Shown: positions 15,731-23,660, numbered from the stretch's first letter. The stretch is DNA of 29,375 nucleotides from Bin87 sp034421995 (GCA_034421995.1 DAOUJY010000123.1:1-29375), one strand, 5' to 3'. The notes: generated by a model from the letters alone, not told the origin. Numbers and translations: made by a program.

Positions 15731-16695
15731 TATTCCGCCCTCCAGCATCGGGAAGTGTGCCCCGCAGCGACGGTGAATTCGTCCGGGTATTCATCGCAGC
15801 GCTCCCACCGGTAGGGACAGCGCGGGGCAAAGGAGCACCCGGCCGGCAGAGCATCCAGCGACGGCGGCTGGCCCTCTATGGAAGGCAGCAGATCAACGTC
15901 GGTGTCCAGGTCGGGCACCGATTGCAGCAGAGCCTCGGTGTAGGGATGGGCCGGGTTATCGAACATATCTTCCACGTCCGACTGCTCGACAATTCGCCCG
16001 GCATACATCACGGCCACCCGGTCACACATCCGCGCCACGATGCCAAAGTCGTGGGTGATGAAGATGATGGCGGCTCCGGTCTGCTCCTGGATGTCCTTCA
16101 ACAGGCGAAGGTACTGCAACTGAATGGTAGCGTCCAACGACGTGGTTGGCTCGTCGGCGATGAGCAGGTTGGGCGCCCTGGAAATGGAGATCGCGCCCAC
16201 CACCCGTTGCCGCATACCGCCGCTCATCTGGTGAGGAAAGTTGGTCAGCCGGTCTTCCGCGGCCGGTATTCGCACGTTGTCGAGCAATTGTATCGCCCGC
16301 TGACGGAGGGACCGTCTCGGCTCCTGGTATTCCAGACGCAGCGTTTCGACCAATTGGTCGCCCACCGTGAAAACCGGGTTCAGCGATGTGAGCGGGTCCT
16401 GCATCACCATGCAGATGCCGGAGCCGCGTATGTCCCGCATTTCCCCACGGCTCTTCTCCAGCAGGTTTTCGCCCAGGTACTCGATGCTACCGCCCACGAT
16501 GCGCCCCGGGTGGGGCACCATGCCCAGGATCGACCAGGCGGTCATGCTTTTGCCGGAACCGGATTCTCCAACGATGCCCAGCGTCTCGCCACGTCGCAGG
16601 TCGAAGCTGATGCCATCCACCGCCTTGACCACGCCGGTGCGCGTGAAGAAGTGGGTCTGGAGATCTTGAACCCGCAGGATTACGTCGTCAGTCAT
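15730..16695 (-). CDS. dppD: ABC transporter ATPase, DppD/OppD type
   Basis: A 321-residue nucleotide-binding subunit that pairs with DppF. Motifs: Walker A GESGSGKS (43-50), signature MSGGMRQRV, Walker B LLIADEPTTSLD, H-loop IFITHDFGIV, and the C-terminal Cys-rich tail CSFAPRCPYRWERC. The start at 16695 gives MTDDVILRVQDLQTHF, the normal N-terminus; the open frame continues 61 codons upstream but only as a shadow of the preceding gene. Its ATG overlaps the stop of the Uma2-type gene as ATGA, and its own stop overlaps dppF as TAATG, so three genes are translationally linked. Confidence 0.95.
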   Translation of the reverse strand: MTDDVILRVQDLQTHFFTRTGVVKAVDGISFDLRRGETLGIVGESGSGKSMTAWSILGMVPHPGRIVGGSIEYLGENLLEKSRGEMRDIRGSGICMVMQDPLTSLNPVFTVGDQLVETLRLEYQEPRRSLRQRAIQLLDNVRIPAAEDRLTNFPHQMSGGMRQRVVGAISISRAPNLLIADEPTTSLDATIQLQYLRLLKDIQEQTGAAIIFITHDFGIVARMCDRVAVMYAGRIVEQSDVEDMFDNPAHPYTEALLQSVPDLDTDVDLLPSIEGQPPSLDALPAGCSFAPRCPYRWERCDEYPDEFTVAAGHTSRCWRAE

Positions 16696-17408
16696 TCTAT
16701 TTCTCCGCGCAGCCGTTGCAGTTCGGCTTGCAGGCGCACCACCTCGGCCTCGGCGGCCAACCGGCCGGCCTGCTGTTCCAGCACGTTGCCCAACCACTCG
16801 CCCGAGGACGGATCGTAAAACCAGAGCCGTCCCTCCGTATAGCACAAATCCAGCGCCAAGGTCGGGCTGTGCGACCACACCATGCCATCCGGCCCCGGAT
16901 GCAGCGCAAACCGCCGGTACTCGCCATCCTCCAGATACTCCCCCACCAGCGGCTCCCCGTAATGGTCTCCGCCGGTGGGATCGTAACGCCAGTATTCGCC
17001 GATGCCGAGACGGGCGTACAAATCGCGCTTATACCCCAGGTCGTTCTGATAAGTGCTCTTGGAGCCGATTTCCAGCACGAAGGCCGGCGGACGGCCAAAG
17101 TCCCAGACGCGGTAGGCGTAGGGGTCCCAGAGCCGGTCGGCTCCTTCGCCGAACACTACGTAGCAATCGGGCCGGACCACCGCGTCGGCGTTGCCCTCTT
17201 CGTAATAGACGCCGGTGTTGCCGGATACAAAGACATCGGGACGGCCACCCTGCCAAATTCTGATGGCGTCCATGATGTCATGGTAGTATTTTTGCTGCAT
17301 TCCGGTGTCCGGCAGCGGTTCCCAAATTTCGGGGTAGGCGTCCAGCAGCTCATCGTCCAGCGGAACGCCGCGATAGTACACCACCTTGGGGCCGGGTTTT
17401 GTAGTCAT
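16692..17408 (-). CDS. Uma2-family (DUF820) PD-(D/E)XK nuclease-like protein
   Basis: A 238-residue protein of the Uma2/DUF820 family, predicted restriction-type nucleases that are abundant in cyanobacteria and Chloroflexota and are of uncertain role. The core shows VVRPDCYVVF with Asp81, FVLEIGSKST with Glu113 and Lys117, and YKRDLYARLGIGEYWRYDP, the usual C-terminal core motif. The last 40 residues (QQAGRLAAEAEVVRLQAELQ) form a likely coiled coil, common in the family. The catalytic set looks intact. It lies between dppC and dppD, and its stop overlaps the dppD start by 4 nt. It is thus built into the transport operon, although nothing suggests a part in transport. Family members are mobile in gene context, so recent insertion is possible. 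Confidence 0.88.
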   Translation of the reverse strand: MTTKPGPKVVYYRGVPLDDELLDAYPEIWEPLPDTGMQQKYYHDIMDAIRIWQGGRPDVFVSGNTGVYYEEGNADAVVRPDCYVVFGEGADRLWDPYAYRVWDFGRPPAFVLEIGSKSTYQNDLGYKRDLYARLGIGEYWRYDPTGGDHYGEPLVGEYLEDGEYRRFALHPGPDGMVWSHSPTLALDLCYTEGRLWFYDPSSGEWLGNVLEQQAGRLAAEAEVVRLQAELQRLRGEIE

Positions 17409-17468
17409 GACAACCTCAAATCGAAGGGCGCCAAGCCCTCACCGTCATTGGCCGCTGCCCCGCCACGC

Positions 17469-17575
17469 TCAACGCAGTTTGGGGTCAATATAGTCACGCA
17501 GCCGGTCGCCGCCCGTCCTTCGGCGACCATTATACCCCACGCCGACGCTCCGGGAGACAGCCCCAACGCTGGCGA
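17469..17575 (-). pseudogene. remnant of a second dppC gene (C-terminal fragment)
   Basis: Read on the minus strand, 17513-17563 encodes GLSPGASAWGIMVAEGR, closely matching GLAPGDPAWGILVAEGR of the intact dppC next door. After a frame change of 2 nt, 17469-17510 encodes GDRLRDYIDPKLR and stop, matching GDWLRDYLDPRLR at the end of dppC. The roughly 27 residues normally between the two are missing. The fragment therefore comes from a related but distinct dppC copy that has lost an internal piece and everything upstream. It occupies most of the 208-bp gap between dppC and the Uma2-type gene. Confidence 0.75.
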
Positions 17576-17616
17576 ATCCACACGCTGGGAACCCCGCTCG
17601 AAAACGAGACCCGTAG

Positions 17617-18501
17617 TTAACCGGCGCGTCGCAGCCTGGGATCCAGATAATCGCGGAGCCAGTCGCCGAAGAAGTTGAACGCCATCACGACGACGGTTAT
17701 CACCAGGCCGGGGAACAGCGCGATCCACCAGGCTTGCGTCAGAAACTCGCGGCCCTCTGCCACCAGGATGCCCCACGCCGGATCGCCGGGCGCCAAGCCC
17801 AGGCCAAGGAAGCTGAGGGAGGCTTCCAGCAGGATGACCTGGCCTACGCTCACACTGGTAAGCACCATCAGGGTGTTGATGACGTTGGGGAACAGGTGGC
17901 GCCATACGATCATGCCTGGCGAGACACCGTAGATCTGGGCCAGGACGACGAAATCGCGGTCCCGAATCGCTAATACCTCGCCTCTTATCATTCTGGCAAA
18001 CCGCGCCCATTGGGTGGCGGCAATGGCTATCATCACGTTCCAGACGCCCGTACCCAAATAGGTCACGATGAGCAATGCCACCAGGATTGAGGGGAAACCA
18101 AGCACCGCGTCGGTGATCCGCATCAGTATGGAGTCCACCCAGCGACCGGAGTAACCGGACACCAAGCCGACCACGGTTCCCGCGAGGATGGCCACCACCA
18201 TGGAGGGGGCGGTGACCTGGAGCATGGTCCGGGAGCCGTAGATCAACCGGCTGAGCATATCCTTGCCCAGGCGGTCGGTGCCCAGGATGTGCTCCGAGCT
18301 GGTGAACGGGGCTTGCAGTTTGTTGCGGACGTCGTTCTTGCGCGGGTCGTGGGGCGAAATCAGGTTGGCGAAGGCGGCGCAGAAGACGATGATGAGCAGG
18401 ATGGCGATTGGGACCCAGGGCAGCCGCGCGTCCCTGATGCGCTGCCTCAAGCCGACCTGCCTGCGGTCGTCAATCACCAATGCGGGAGTTTCAGAAGCCA
18501 A
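17617..18501 (-). CDS. dppC: ABC transporter permease, DppC/OppC type
   Basis: A 294-residue permease if TTG at 18501 is the start. Helix 1 is around LPWVPIAILLIIVFCAAF. The DppC block LGTDRLGKDMLSRLIYGSRT is present, the EAA loop reads DFVVLAQIYGVSPGMIVWRH, and the C-terminus GDWLRDYLDPRLRRAG is complete. The only in-frame ATG (18549) would add 16 residues containing FRRKPES, which is translated family C repeat and unlikely to be native. TTG at 18501 has GGAG 7 nt upstream and gives LASETPALVIDDRRQ. It lies about 100 nt after dppB in the same operon, with the repeat between. Confidence in family is high, in start moderate. Confidence 0.92.
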   Translation of the reverse strand: MASETPALVIDDRRQVGLRQRIRDARLPWVPIAILLIIVFCAAFANLISPHDPRKNDVRNKLQAPFTSSEHILGTDRLGKDMLSRLIYGSRTMLQVTAPSMVVAILAGTVVGLVSGYSGRWVDSILMRITDAVLGFPSILVALLIVTYLGTGVWNVMIAIAATQWARFARMIRGEVLAIRDRDFVVLAQIYGVSPGMIVWRHLFPNVINTLMVLTSVSVGQVILLEASLSFLGLGLAPGDPAWGILVAEGREFLTQAWWIALFPGLVITVVVMAFNFFGDWLRDYLDPRLRRAG

Positions 18502-18511
18502 AGTGGTACTC

Positions 18512-18600
18512 CTGGATTCCGGCTTTCGCCGGAATGACGAAGGTGGCAAGGAATGACGGGGTGACAGGGAATGACGGGGTGGCAGGGAGTGACGAAGGTG
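18512..18600. repeat. family C ATTCCGGC hairpin with 18-bp tandem tail
   Basis: ATTCCGGCTTTCGCCGGAAT is a hairpin (18516-18535) with flanks CTGG and GACG. After it, units beginning GGAATGACG start at 18550 and 18568, with a variant at 18586, an 18-bp period. It separates dppB from dppC and supplies part of the dppC ribosome site. Confidence 0.8.
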
Positions 18601-18606
18601 CTTGCC

Positions 18607-19572
18607 CTAGTTCATGCGGACCCGCGGGTCGGCGTAACCGTACAGGATGTCAACAACCAGTGCCGTCAGGATGTAGGCGGCGCCGGAAACCATGATGGCG
18701 CCCTCAACCTGGGGGAAGTTGTTGGACAGAACGCCCTCCAGCAGCATTAGTCCCACGCCGGGCCAGGCGAAAACCACTTCCACCACCACGGAGCCGTTGA
18801 GCAGGCCGGCCAGGCTGATGCCGCCAAAGGTGATTACCGGGATGAGCGCGTTGCGGGCGGCGTGCTTCCAGATGACCACCCGGTCGCTCATGCCCTTCAC
18901 CTGGGCGAATTTCACGTAGTCGCTGTCCAGCACTTCCAGCATCGCGGAACGGGCCAGACGCATGATGGCGGCAATTATCGCCAGAGCCAGCACGAAGGCC
19001 GGCAAAATCAGGTGGGCCAGCATATTGGGGATCTGGGACCACGTGGGGAACCATCCCGTCATATCGCCGCGCCCAAAGGCCGGCAGCCAACCCCAATAGC
19101 CGGCAAAGACTATGATCAGCATGATCGCAACCCAGAATTGCGGGGCCGCCATGCCAAAAATAGCGAATGCCTTGCAGATCCGGTCCAGGAAGGTGTCGCG
19201 TTTCACCGCAGATATTATGCCCAGCGGCACTCCTATCCCAATAGCCAGGATCGTACCGGCTATGGCCAAGTGGACGGTCGCCGGTATGCGCTCCAGCAGG
19301 ATCTCCTGAACCGGACGCCGGGCCGTAAAGGAATCGCCGAAGTCCAGCCGAACCGCCTTGATCAGGAAGTTCCAGTACTGGACGATGAACGGCTTGTCCA
19401 ATCCATAGGCGGCCTTCTGCGCCTCGTACACCGATTCATCGTGCTCGGCCGAGATGGGCAGCAGGAACCGGGCCGGGTCACCGGTCAGGTGAACGCTGCC
19501 GAACACTACAAAACTGAGGGCGATCAATGTGACCAGACCCTCGCCGATGCGCCGTATGATGTACGCGGTCAT
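18607..19572 (-). CDS. dppB: ABC transporter permease, DppB/OppB type
   Basis: A 321-residue permease with about six helices. The N-terminus MTAYIIRRIGEGLVTLIALS is a typical DppB helix 1. The periplasmic stretch between helices 1 and 2 includes YGLDKPFIVQYWNFLIKAVR and LDFGDSFTARRPV, as usual. The EAA loop is DSDYVKFAQVKGMSDRVVIW then KHAARNALIP, and the end is YGYADPRVRMN. The ribosome site before the ATG at 19572 is weak (GGGA about 10 nt away), and a family A palindrome sits 14-41 nt upstream, between this gene and the second substrate-binding gene. This fits lower expression of the permease than of the binding proteins. Confidence 0.93.
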   Translation of the reverse strand: MTAYIIRRIGEGLVTLIALSFVVFGSVHLTGDPARFLLPISAEHDESVYEAQKAAYGLDKPFIVQYWNFLIKAVRLDFGDSFTARRPVQEILLERIPATVHLAIAGTILAIGIGVPLGIISAVKRDTFLDRICKAFAIFGMAAPQFWVAIMLIIVFAGYWGWLPAFGRGDMTGWFPTWSQIPNMLAHLILPAFVLALAIIAAIMRLARSAMLEVLDSDYVKFAQVKGMSDRVVIWKHAARNALIPVITFGGISLAGLLNGSVVVEVVFAWPGVGLMLLEGVLSNNFPQVEGAIMVSGAAYILTALVVDILYGYADPRVRMN

Positions 19573-19585
19573 AGTGTGTGATCCC

Positions 19586-19613
19586 GTAGGGGCGAATAAT
19601 TATTCGCCCCTAC
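19586..19613. repeat. family A palindrome, perfect 28 bp
   Basis: Identical in both halves to the copy at 11521-11548. It starts 19 nt past the stop of the substrate-binding gene at 19633 and precedes dppB. This position suits a 3 prime stabilising or attenuating hairpin in the polycistronic message. Confidence 0.9.
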
Positions 19614-19632
19614 ATGAGTGGGCTGCCCTTGC

Positions 19633-21441
19633 CTACTTCAGCTTCAGCGTCCAGATGGCGGTGACGTAGGGCACCAGGCTCCAGGGTTCGTAGGAGGCCA
19701 CGTCGGCGCCCAATCCCCACGGTACGTTGGTGTTGAAACCGTCGCCCCAGTGGGTCTGGTCCTGCAGGTAATCGTACATCTCATTGTACGACGCGGCGCG
19801 GGTGTCGGCATTGAGGTCGGACAGGCCCTTCTGCACCACCGGAGTGGAGGTGCTGGCCCAGGGCTCCTTCTGCCAGTCATCCACGGTCCGCCACGCGATC
19901 TGTTCGTTGATGTAGCCGCCCTGGGTGATGGAAGTACCGTCGTAGCGCCCTTCGTTGGTGCGCACCAGGACGTCGCCGGGGAACTCGCGGTTGTTCCACT
20001 GCTGGCGCGTGGCGGCGGCGTCGCCAACCACCACGTCAACTTCCCAGCCCAGACCCTCGGTCCAGAAGTCCTTGTAAAGCTGGGCCAGGTCGGGCAGCAG
20101 CGGCAGGTCACCGGCTTCCCAGGTGTAGATGGTGAAGGAAATCTGCTCGCCGTTGGCGTCGGTGCCGTCGTCGCCGTTGGCGCCGCCGTAGCCGATGGAC
20201 TTGAGCAATTCGTAAGACGTGTCCAGGTCAAAAGGACGCGGGCGCAGGTTTTCGCCCCAGCCCAGGGAGTTGGGGGTAACGTGGGCCCAGCTGTCGGCAT
20301 TGACCGACTCCGGCGAGTACAGGCCGTTGACGATGGCGTCCTTGTCGATGGCGTGCTCCGCAGCCTGGCGGGCCTCCACGGGATAGCACCAGAGATCCTC
20401 GGTCCAGCAGTCCACGTAAACGACCCAGTTGTAGGAGGATTCTTTCTGCCAGGCGATGGAAGCGCCGTCAATCCCGTTGATGTCGCCGATCATGTTGATG
20501 TTGGCTTCGATCAGCTGCGCGTCGCCGCTGCGCAGGGCTGCCAGGCGTCCCGCCGGCTCCGGCACCACCTCCATGGTCAGAGTGTCAAAGGTGACGCTGC
20601 GGTCCTCCGAGAAGCCGTTCTCCGTCGTCCAGAAGAAGTCCTCGAACCTCTCGAAGGAGTACTTCTGCTCCAGGACGAAATCGGTGACCCGCATCGAGCC
20701 GATGCCGATGGGGTCGCTTTCGTAGCCCTCAAACCCGGTGGCGCCGGCGCGTTCCCGCATCGTCGCTTCCGGGACGATCATGGGGCTTGCGCCCTGGGCG
20801 TTCTCCGACCAGTTGAACGAGAAGTCCAGGCGCACCGTGTTGAAGGTTACCTGCACCTGGTCATCAGCGGGACCCTTGGACACGCCGTCGATCAGCTTGG
20901 TCAACGCCACGTCGCGGGGCTCGTAGTAGCCGGTCCCCAGCAGTTCCGCCGCCTCTGCTCCAAGACGGGAGTCAAGGTTGAAGAAAACGTCGTCACGGGT
21001 GATGACGTTGCCGTCGTGGGCCTGGATGAAGCCGTCGTTGACGGTGAAGGTCCACACTTTGCCGTCCTCGCTCACCGACCAGTCCTTGGCGACGGCCGGG
21101 ACCAGTTCGCTGCCACCGCCGCCGCCCACCAGGGCAACACCAAAGATGCGCTGGAACTTGAGGTCTTCACCCTCGGTCAGCAGGGGGTCGAACTTGCCGT
21201 TGCCGATGTTGGTAACCAGCAGGTTGACGTGGCCGCCGGTGTTCTCGATCATGGCCGCCGGTTCGGTGGCCGCGGGCATGGCGGTGGGCGCAGCGGCCGC
21301 GCTGCCCGAATCGGAACTGGCGGGGGCAGTCGGCGCTGCCGGAGCCTCGGACGCGCCACCGCAGGCCACCGCGGTGATCAGGCCGGCCGCCAGCCCAAAG
21401 GCCATCAGCAGCCGGATGTTCATAAACCGTTTCAATCCCAT
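19633..21441 (-). CDS. ABC transporter substrate-binding lipoprotein, family 5, tandem copy 2
   Basis: A 602-residue lipoprotein with lipobox VACG at Cys27 and an Ala/Pro/Ser-rich linker to about residue 70. Family 5 marks include WTFTVNDGFIQAHDGNVITR, EVVPEPAGRLAALRSGDAQL and RQAAEHAIDKDAIVNGLYSP. The protein ends in VTAIWTLKLK. It is nearly the same as the upstream copy at 21655-23475 (I estimate more than 80 percent identity by eye). The ATG at 21441 has GAGGAG about 10 nt upstream, and a strong promoter lies at 21519-21547. It is followed by a family A palindrome and dppB, and binds the solute for the DppBCDF system. The duplicated pair may broaden ligand range or dosage. Ligand unknown. 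Confidence 0.93.
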   Translation of the reverse strand: MGLKRFMNIRLLMAFGLAAGLITAVACGGASEAPAAPTAPASSDSGSAAAAPTAMPAATEPAAMIENTGGHVNLLVTNIGNGKFDPLLTEGEDLKFQRIFGVALVGGGGGSELVPAVAKDWSVSEDGKVWTFTVNDGFIQAHDGNVITRDDVFFNLDSRLGAEAAELLGTGYYEPRDVALTKLIDGVSKGPADDQVQVTFNTVRLDFSFNWSENAQGASPMIVPEATMRERAGATGFEGYESDPIGIGSMRVTDFVLEQKYSFERFEDFFWTTENGFSEDRSVTFDTLTMEVVPEPAGRLAALRSGDAQLIEANINMIGDINGIDGASIAWQKESSYNWVVYVDCWTEDLWCYPVEARQAAEHAIDKDAIVNGLYSPESVNADSWAHVTPNSLGWGENLRPRPFDLDTSYELLKSIGYGGANGDDGTDANGEQISFTIYTWEAGDLPLLPDLAQLYKDFWTEGLGWEVDVVVGDAAATRQQWNNREFPGDVLVRTNEGRYDGTSITQGGYINEQIAWRTVDDWQKEPWASTSTPVVQKGLSDLNADTRAASYNEMYDYLQDQTHWGDGFNTNVPWGLGADVASYEPWSLVPYVTAIWTLKLK

Positions 21442-21518
21442 TACATGAACACTCCTCTATTATTGTACTGCTTTAACCGACGTCGACGGATCTCCCCGTC
21501 GGTTACGAATGCCGGACG

Positions 21519-21547
21519 ATTAAACGGCGATAACGGCATTCTGTCAA
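21519..21547 (-). promoter_or_regulatory. sigma-70 promoter of substrate-binding copy 2
   Basis: On the minus strand TTGACA (21542-21547), 17 nt, TTTAAT (21519-21524). A matching arrangement lies before copy 1, and the surrounding sequence is also similar, so the promoter was part of the duplicated unit. Confidence 0.7.
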
Positions 21548-21598
21548 GAGCGGATTACGAAAACGGTAGCGTTCCGGTTTAGATGGCTGTCCTTATGT

Positions 21599-21626
21599 GT
21601 AGAGGCAAATAATTATTCGCCCCTAC
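21599..21626. repeat. family A palindrome, left arm with two changes
   Basis: The right arm is intact (TTATTCGCCCCTAC). The left arm reads GTAGAGGCAAATAA, two bases off. It starts 28 nt past the stop of substrate-binding copy 1, mirroring the copy at 19586-19613 after copy 2. Confidence 0.85.
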
Positions 21627-21654
21627 AGCAGTGTTACCCAATGGCTCGGCTGCC

Positions 21655-23475
21655 TTACTTCAGTTTCAGCGTCCAGATGGCGGTGACGTAGGGCACCAGG
21701 GTCCAGGGTTCGTAGCTGGCGACATCGGCGCCCAGGCCCCAGGGCAGATTGGTGTTGAACCCATCGCCCCAGTGGGACTCGTCCTGGAGGTAGTCCCACA
21801 TCTCGTTGTAGGTTGCCGCGCGGGTATCCAGATTCAGGTCGGAAATGCCCTTTTGCACCGCCGGCGTGGTGGTGCTGGCCCACGGCTCCCTTTGCCAGTC
21901 GGCAACGGCCCGCCAGGCTATGGCCTCGTTCAAGTACGCTCCCTGGGCAATGGAAGTGCCGTCGTAACGACACTCATTGGTCCGGACCAGGACGTCGCCG
22001 GGCAGTTCCCGGTTGTTCCACTGCTGACGAGTGGACGAAGCGTCCCCCACCACAACGTCCACGTCCCAGCCCAATCCCTCGGTCCAGAAATCCTTGTACA
22101 GCTGAGCGAGGTCGGGCAGGCCGGGCAGGTCGCCGGCCTCCCAGGTGTAGATGGTGAACGATACCTGCTCGCCGGCGGCGTCGGTGCCGTCGTCACCGTT
22201 GGGGCCACCGAAGCCCACGGATTTCAACAGGCTGTGGGCCATGTCCAGGTCAAAAGGACGCGGCTGCAGGTTCTCGCCCCAGCCCAGCGAATTGGGCGTG
22301 ACGTGGGACCAGCTGTTGGCGCTGACCGCATCGGGCGAGTAGAGACCATTCACAATGGCATCCTTGTCGATGGCGTGTTCGGCGGCTTGCCGGACCTCCT
22401 TTTGGTAGCACCACATCGATTCTTCCCAGCAATCCACGTAGGCCACCAGGTTGTACGACGATTCCCGCTGCCAGGCGACGGATGCGCCGTCGATGCTCTC
22501 GATGTCGCCGATCATGTTGATGTTGGCTTCGATCAACTGGGCGTCGCCGCTGCGCAGGGCAGCCAGGCGACCGGCCGGCTCAGGGACGACTTCGATGGTC
22601 AAAGTGTCGAAGGTAACGCTGCGGTCTTCGGAAAAGCCGTTTTCGGTGGTCCAGAAGAAGTCCTCAAACTTCTCGAAGGAGTATTTCTGTTCCAGAACGA
22701 AATCGGTAACCCGCATGGAGCCGACGCCGATGGGGTCCGTTTCGTAGCCCTCGAACCCGGTGGCCCCGGCGCGGGCGCGCATGGTGGCTTCGGGCACGAT
22801 CATCGGGGCAGCACCCTGGGCGTTTTCGGACCAGTTGAAGGAGAAGTCCAGGCGCACCGTGTTGAAGGTTACCTGCACCTGGTCGTCCGCCGGGCCCTTG
22901 GTGACGCCGTCGATCAACTTGGTCAGGGCCACGTCACGGGGTTCGTAGTAGCCGGACGCCAGCAGTTCCTGCGCCTCCACGCCCAGACGGGAATCGAGGT
23001 TGAAGAACACGTCATCTCGGGTGATGACGTTGCCGTCGTGGGCCTGGATGAACCCATCGTTGACGGTAAAAGTCCAGACCTTCCCATCCGCGCTGACCGA
23101 CCAGTCCTTGGCCACCGCGGGAACCAGCTCGCTGCCGCCGCCACCGCCGACCATCGCGACCTGGAATATGCGCTGGAACTTCAGGTCTTCGCCCTCGGTC
23201 AGCAGGGGGTCGAACTTGCCGTTGCCGATGTTGGTCACCAGCAGGTTGACGTGGCCGCCAGTTTCCTCGGCCATGGCGGCCGGTTCGGTGACTGCCGGCA
23301 TTGCGGTGGGAGCCGCCGCGGCGCTACCGGCGCCGGAACTGGCCGGGGCGGCAGCGGGAGCCGCCGGGGCGGCGGGAGCCTCAGCGCTCCCGCCACAAGC
23401 CACCGTGGCGACCAGGCTGATCGCCAATCCCAAAACCACCAGCAGTTTGACGTTGAGAATCCGTTGCAATCCCAT
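21655..23475 (-). CDS. ABC transporter substrate-binding lipoprotein, family 5, tandem copy 1
   Basis: A 606-residue lipoprotein and first gene of the operon. The signal peptide ends in VACG with Cys27; an Ala/Pro linker rich in AAPAAP-type repeats leads to about residue 75. The mature part aligns along its whole length with copy 2, with the same blocks (WTFTVNDGFIQAHDGNVITR, EVVPEPAGRLAALRSGDAQL, RQAAEHAIDKDAIV). The densest differences are at the segment before RQAAEHAIDK, where this copy reads NLVAYVDCWEESMWCYQKEV. The ATG at 23475 has AGGAGG 8 nt upstream, the best ribosome site of the operon, and a TTGACA/TTTAAT promoter at 23539-23568. This suggests high expression, as usual for binding proteins. 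Ligand unknown. Confidence 0.93.
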   Translation of the reverse strand: MGLQRILNVKLLVVLGLAISLVATVACGGSAEAPAAPAAPAAAPASSGAGSAAAAPTAMPAVTEPAAMAEETGGHVNLLVTNIGNGKFDPLLTEGEDLKFQRIFQVAMVGGGGGSELVPAVAKDWSVSADGKVWTFTVNDGFIQAHDGNVITRDDVFFNLDSRLGVEAQELLASGYYEPRDVALTKLIDGVTKGPADDQVQVTFNTVRLDFSFNWSENAQGAAPMIVPEATMRARAGATGFEGYETDPIGVGSMRVTDFVLEQKYSFEKFEDFFWTTENGFSEDRSVTFDTLTIEVVPEPAGRLAALRSGDAQLIEANINMIGDIESIDGASVAWQRESSYNLVAYVDCWEESMWCYQKEVRQAAEHAIDKDAIVNGLYSPDAVSANSWSHVTPNSLGWGENLQPRPFDLDMAHSLLKSVGFGGPNGDDGTDAAGEQVSFTIYTWEAGDLPGLPDLAQLYKDFWTEGLGWDVDVVVGDASSTRQQWNNRELPGDVLVRTNECRYDGTSIAQGAYLNEAIAWRAVADWQREPWASTTTPAVQKGISDLNLDTRAATYNEMWDYLQDESHWGDGFNTNLPWGLGADVASYEPWTLVPYVTAIWTLKLK

Positions 23476-23538
23476 GAGCCGGACCTCCTGAAGTCAAGCC
23501 TCACGCCGACATCGTCGAACCGTGATACATACGCCAGG

Positions 23539-23568
23539 ATTAAACGGGCGGTATCGCCGCGCTGTCAA
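23539..23568 (-). promoter_or_regulatory. sigma-70 promoter of the dpp-type operon
   Basis: On the minus strand TTGACA (23563-23568), 18 nt, TTTAAT (23539-23544). Leader to the ATG is about 55 nt. The spacer is one base longer than in the copy at 21519-21547, which may tune strength between the two. Confidence 0.7.
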
Positions 23569-23603
23569 GCCTGATGTACGAAAATACATCATACTGAACT
23601 CTG

Positions 23604-23660
23604 CTGGATTCCGGCTTTCGCCGGAATGACGGCCTGGGGACGCCGGAATAACGGTTTGGG
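23604..23660. repeat. family C hairpin with short tail
   Basis: Hairpin ATTCCGGCTTTCGCCGGAAT (23608-23627) with the usual CTGG and GACGG flanks, then a second, altered unit CCGGAATAACGG about 22 bp on. It lies in the divergent gap between the dpp-type operon and the small membrane protein gene. Confidence 0.8.

Noticed and set aside
17405..18010. 201-codon minus-strand open frame overlapping dppC and the gap after it
   Set aside because: The part over dppC is an alternative frame. The rest is the dppC remnant and is better explained as a pseudogene fragment.
21631..23574. 647-codon open frame on the plus strand across substrate-binding copy 1
   Set aside because: It is the antisense shadow of a clear lipoprotein gene in GC-rich sequence, and a matching shadow exists over copy 2 (19618-21582). 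Its translation resembles no family.
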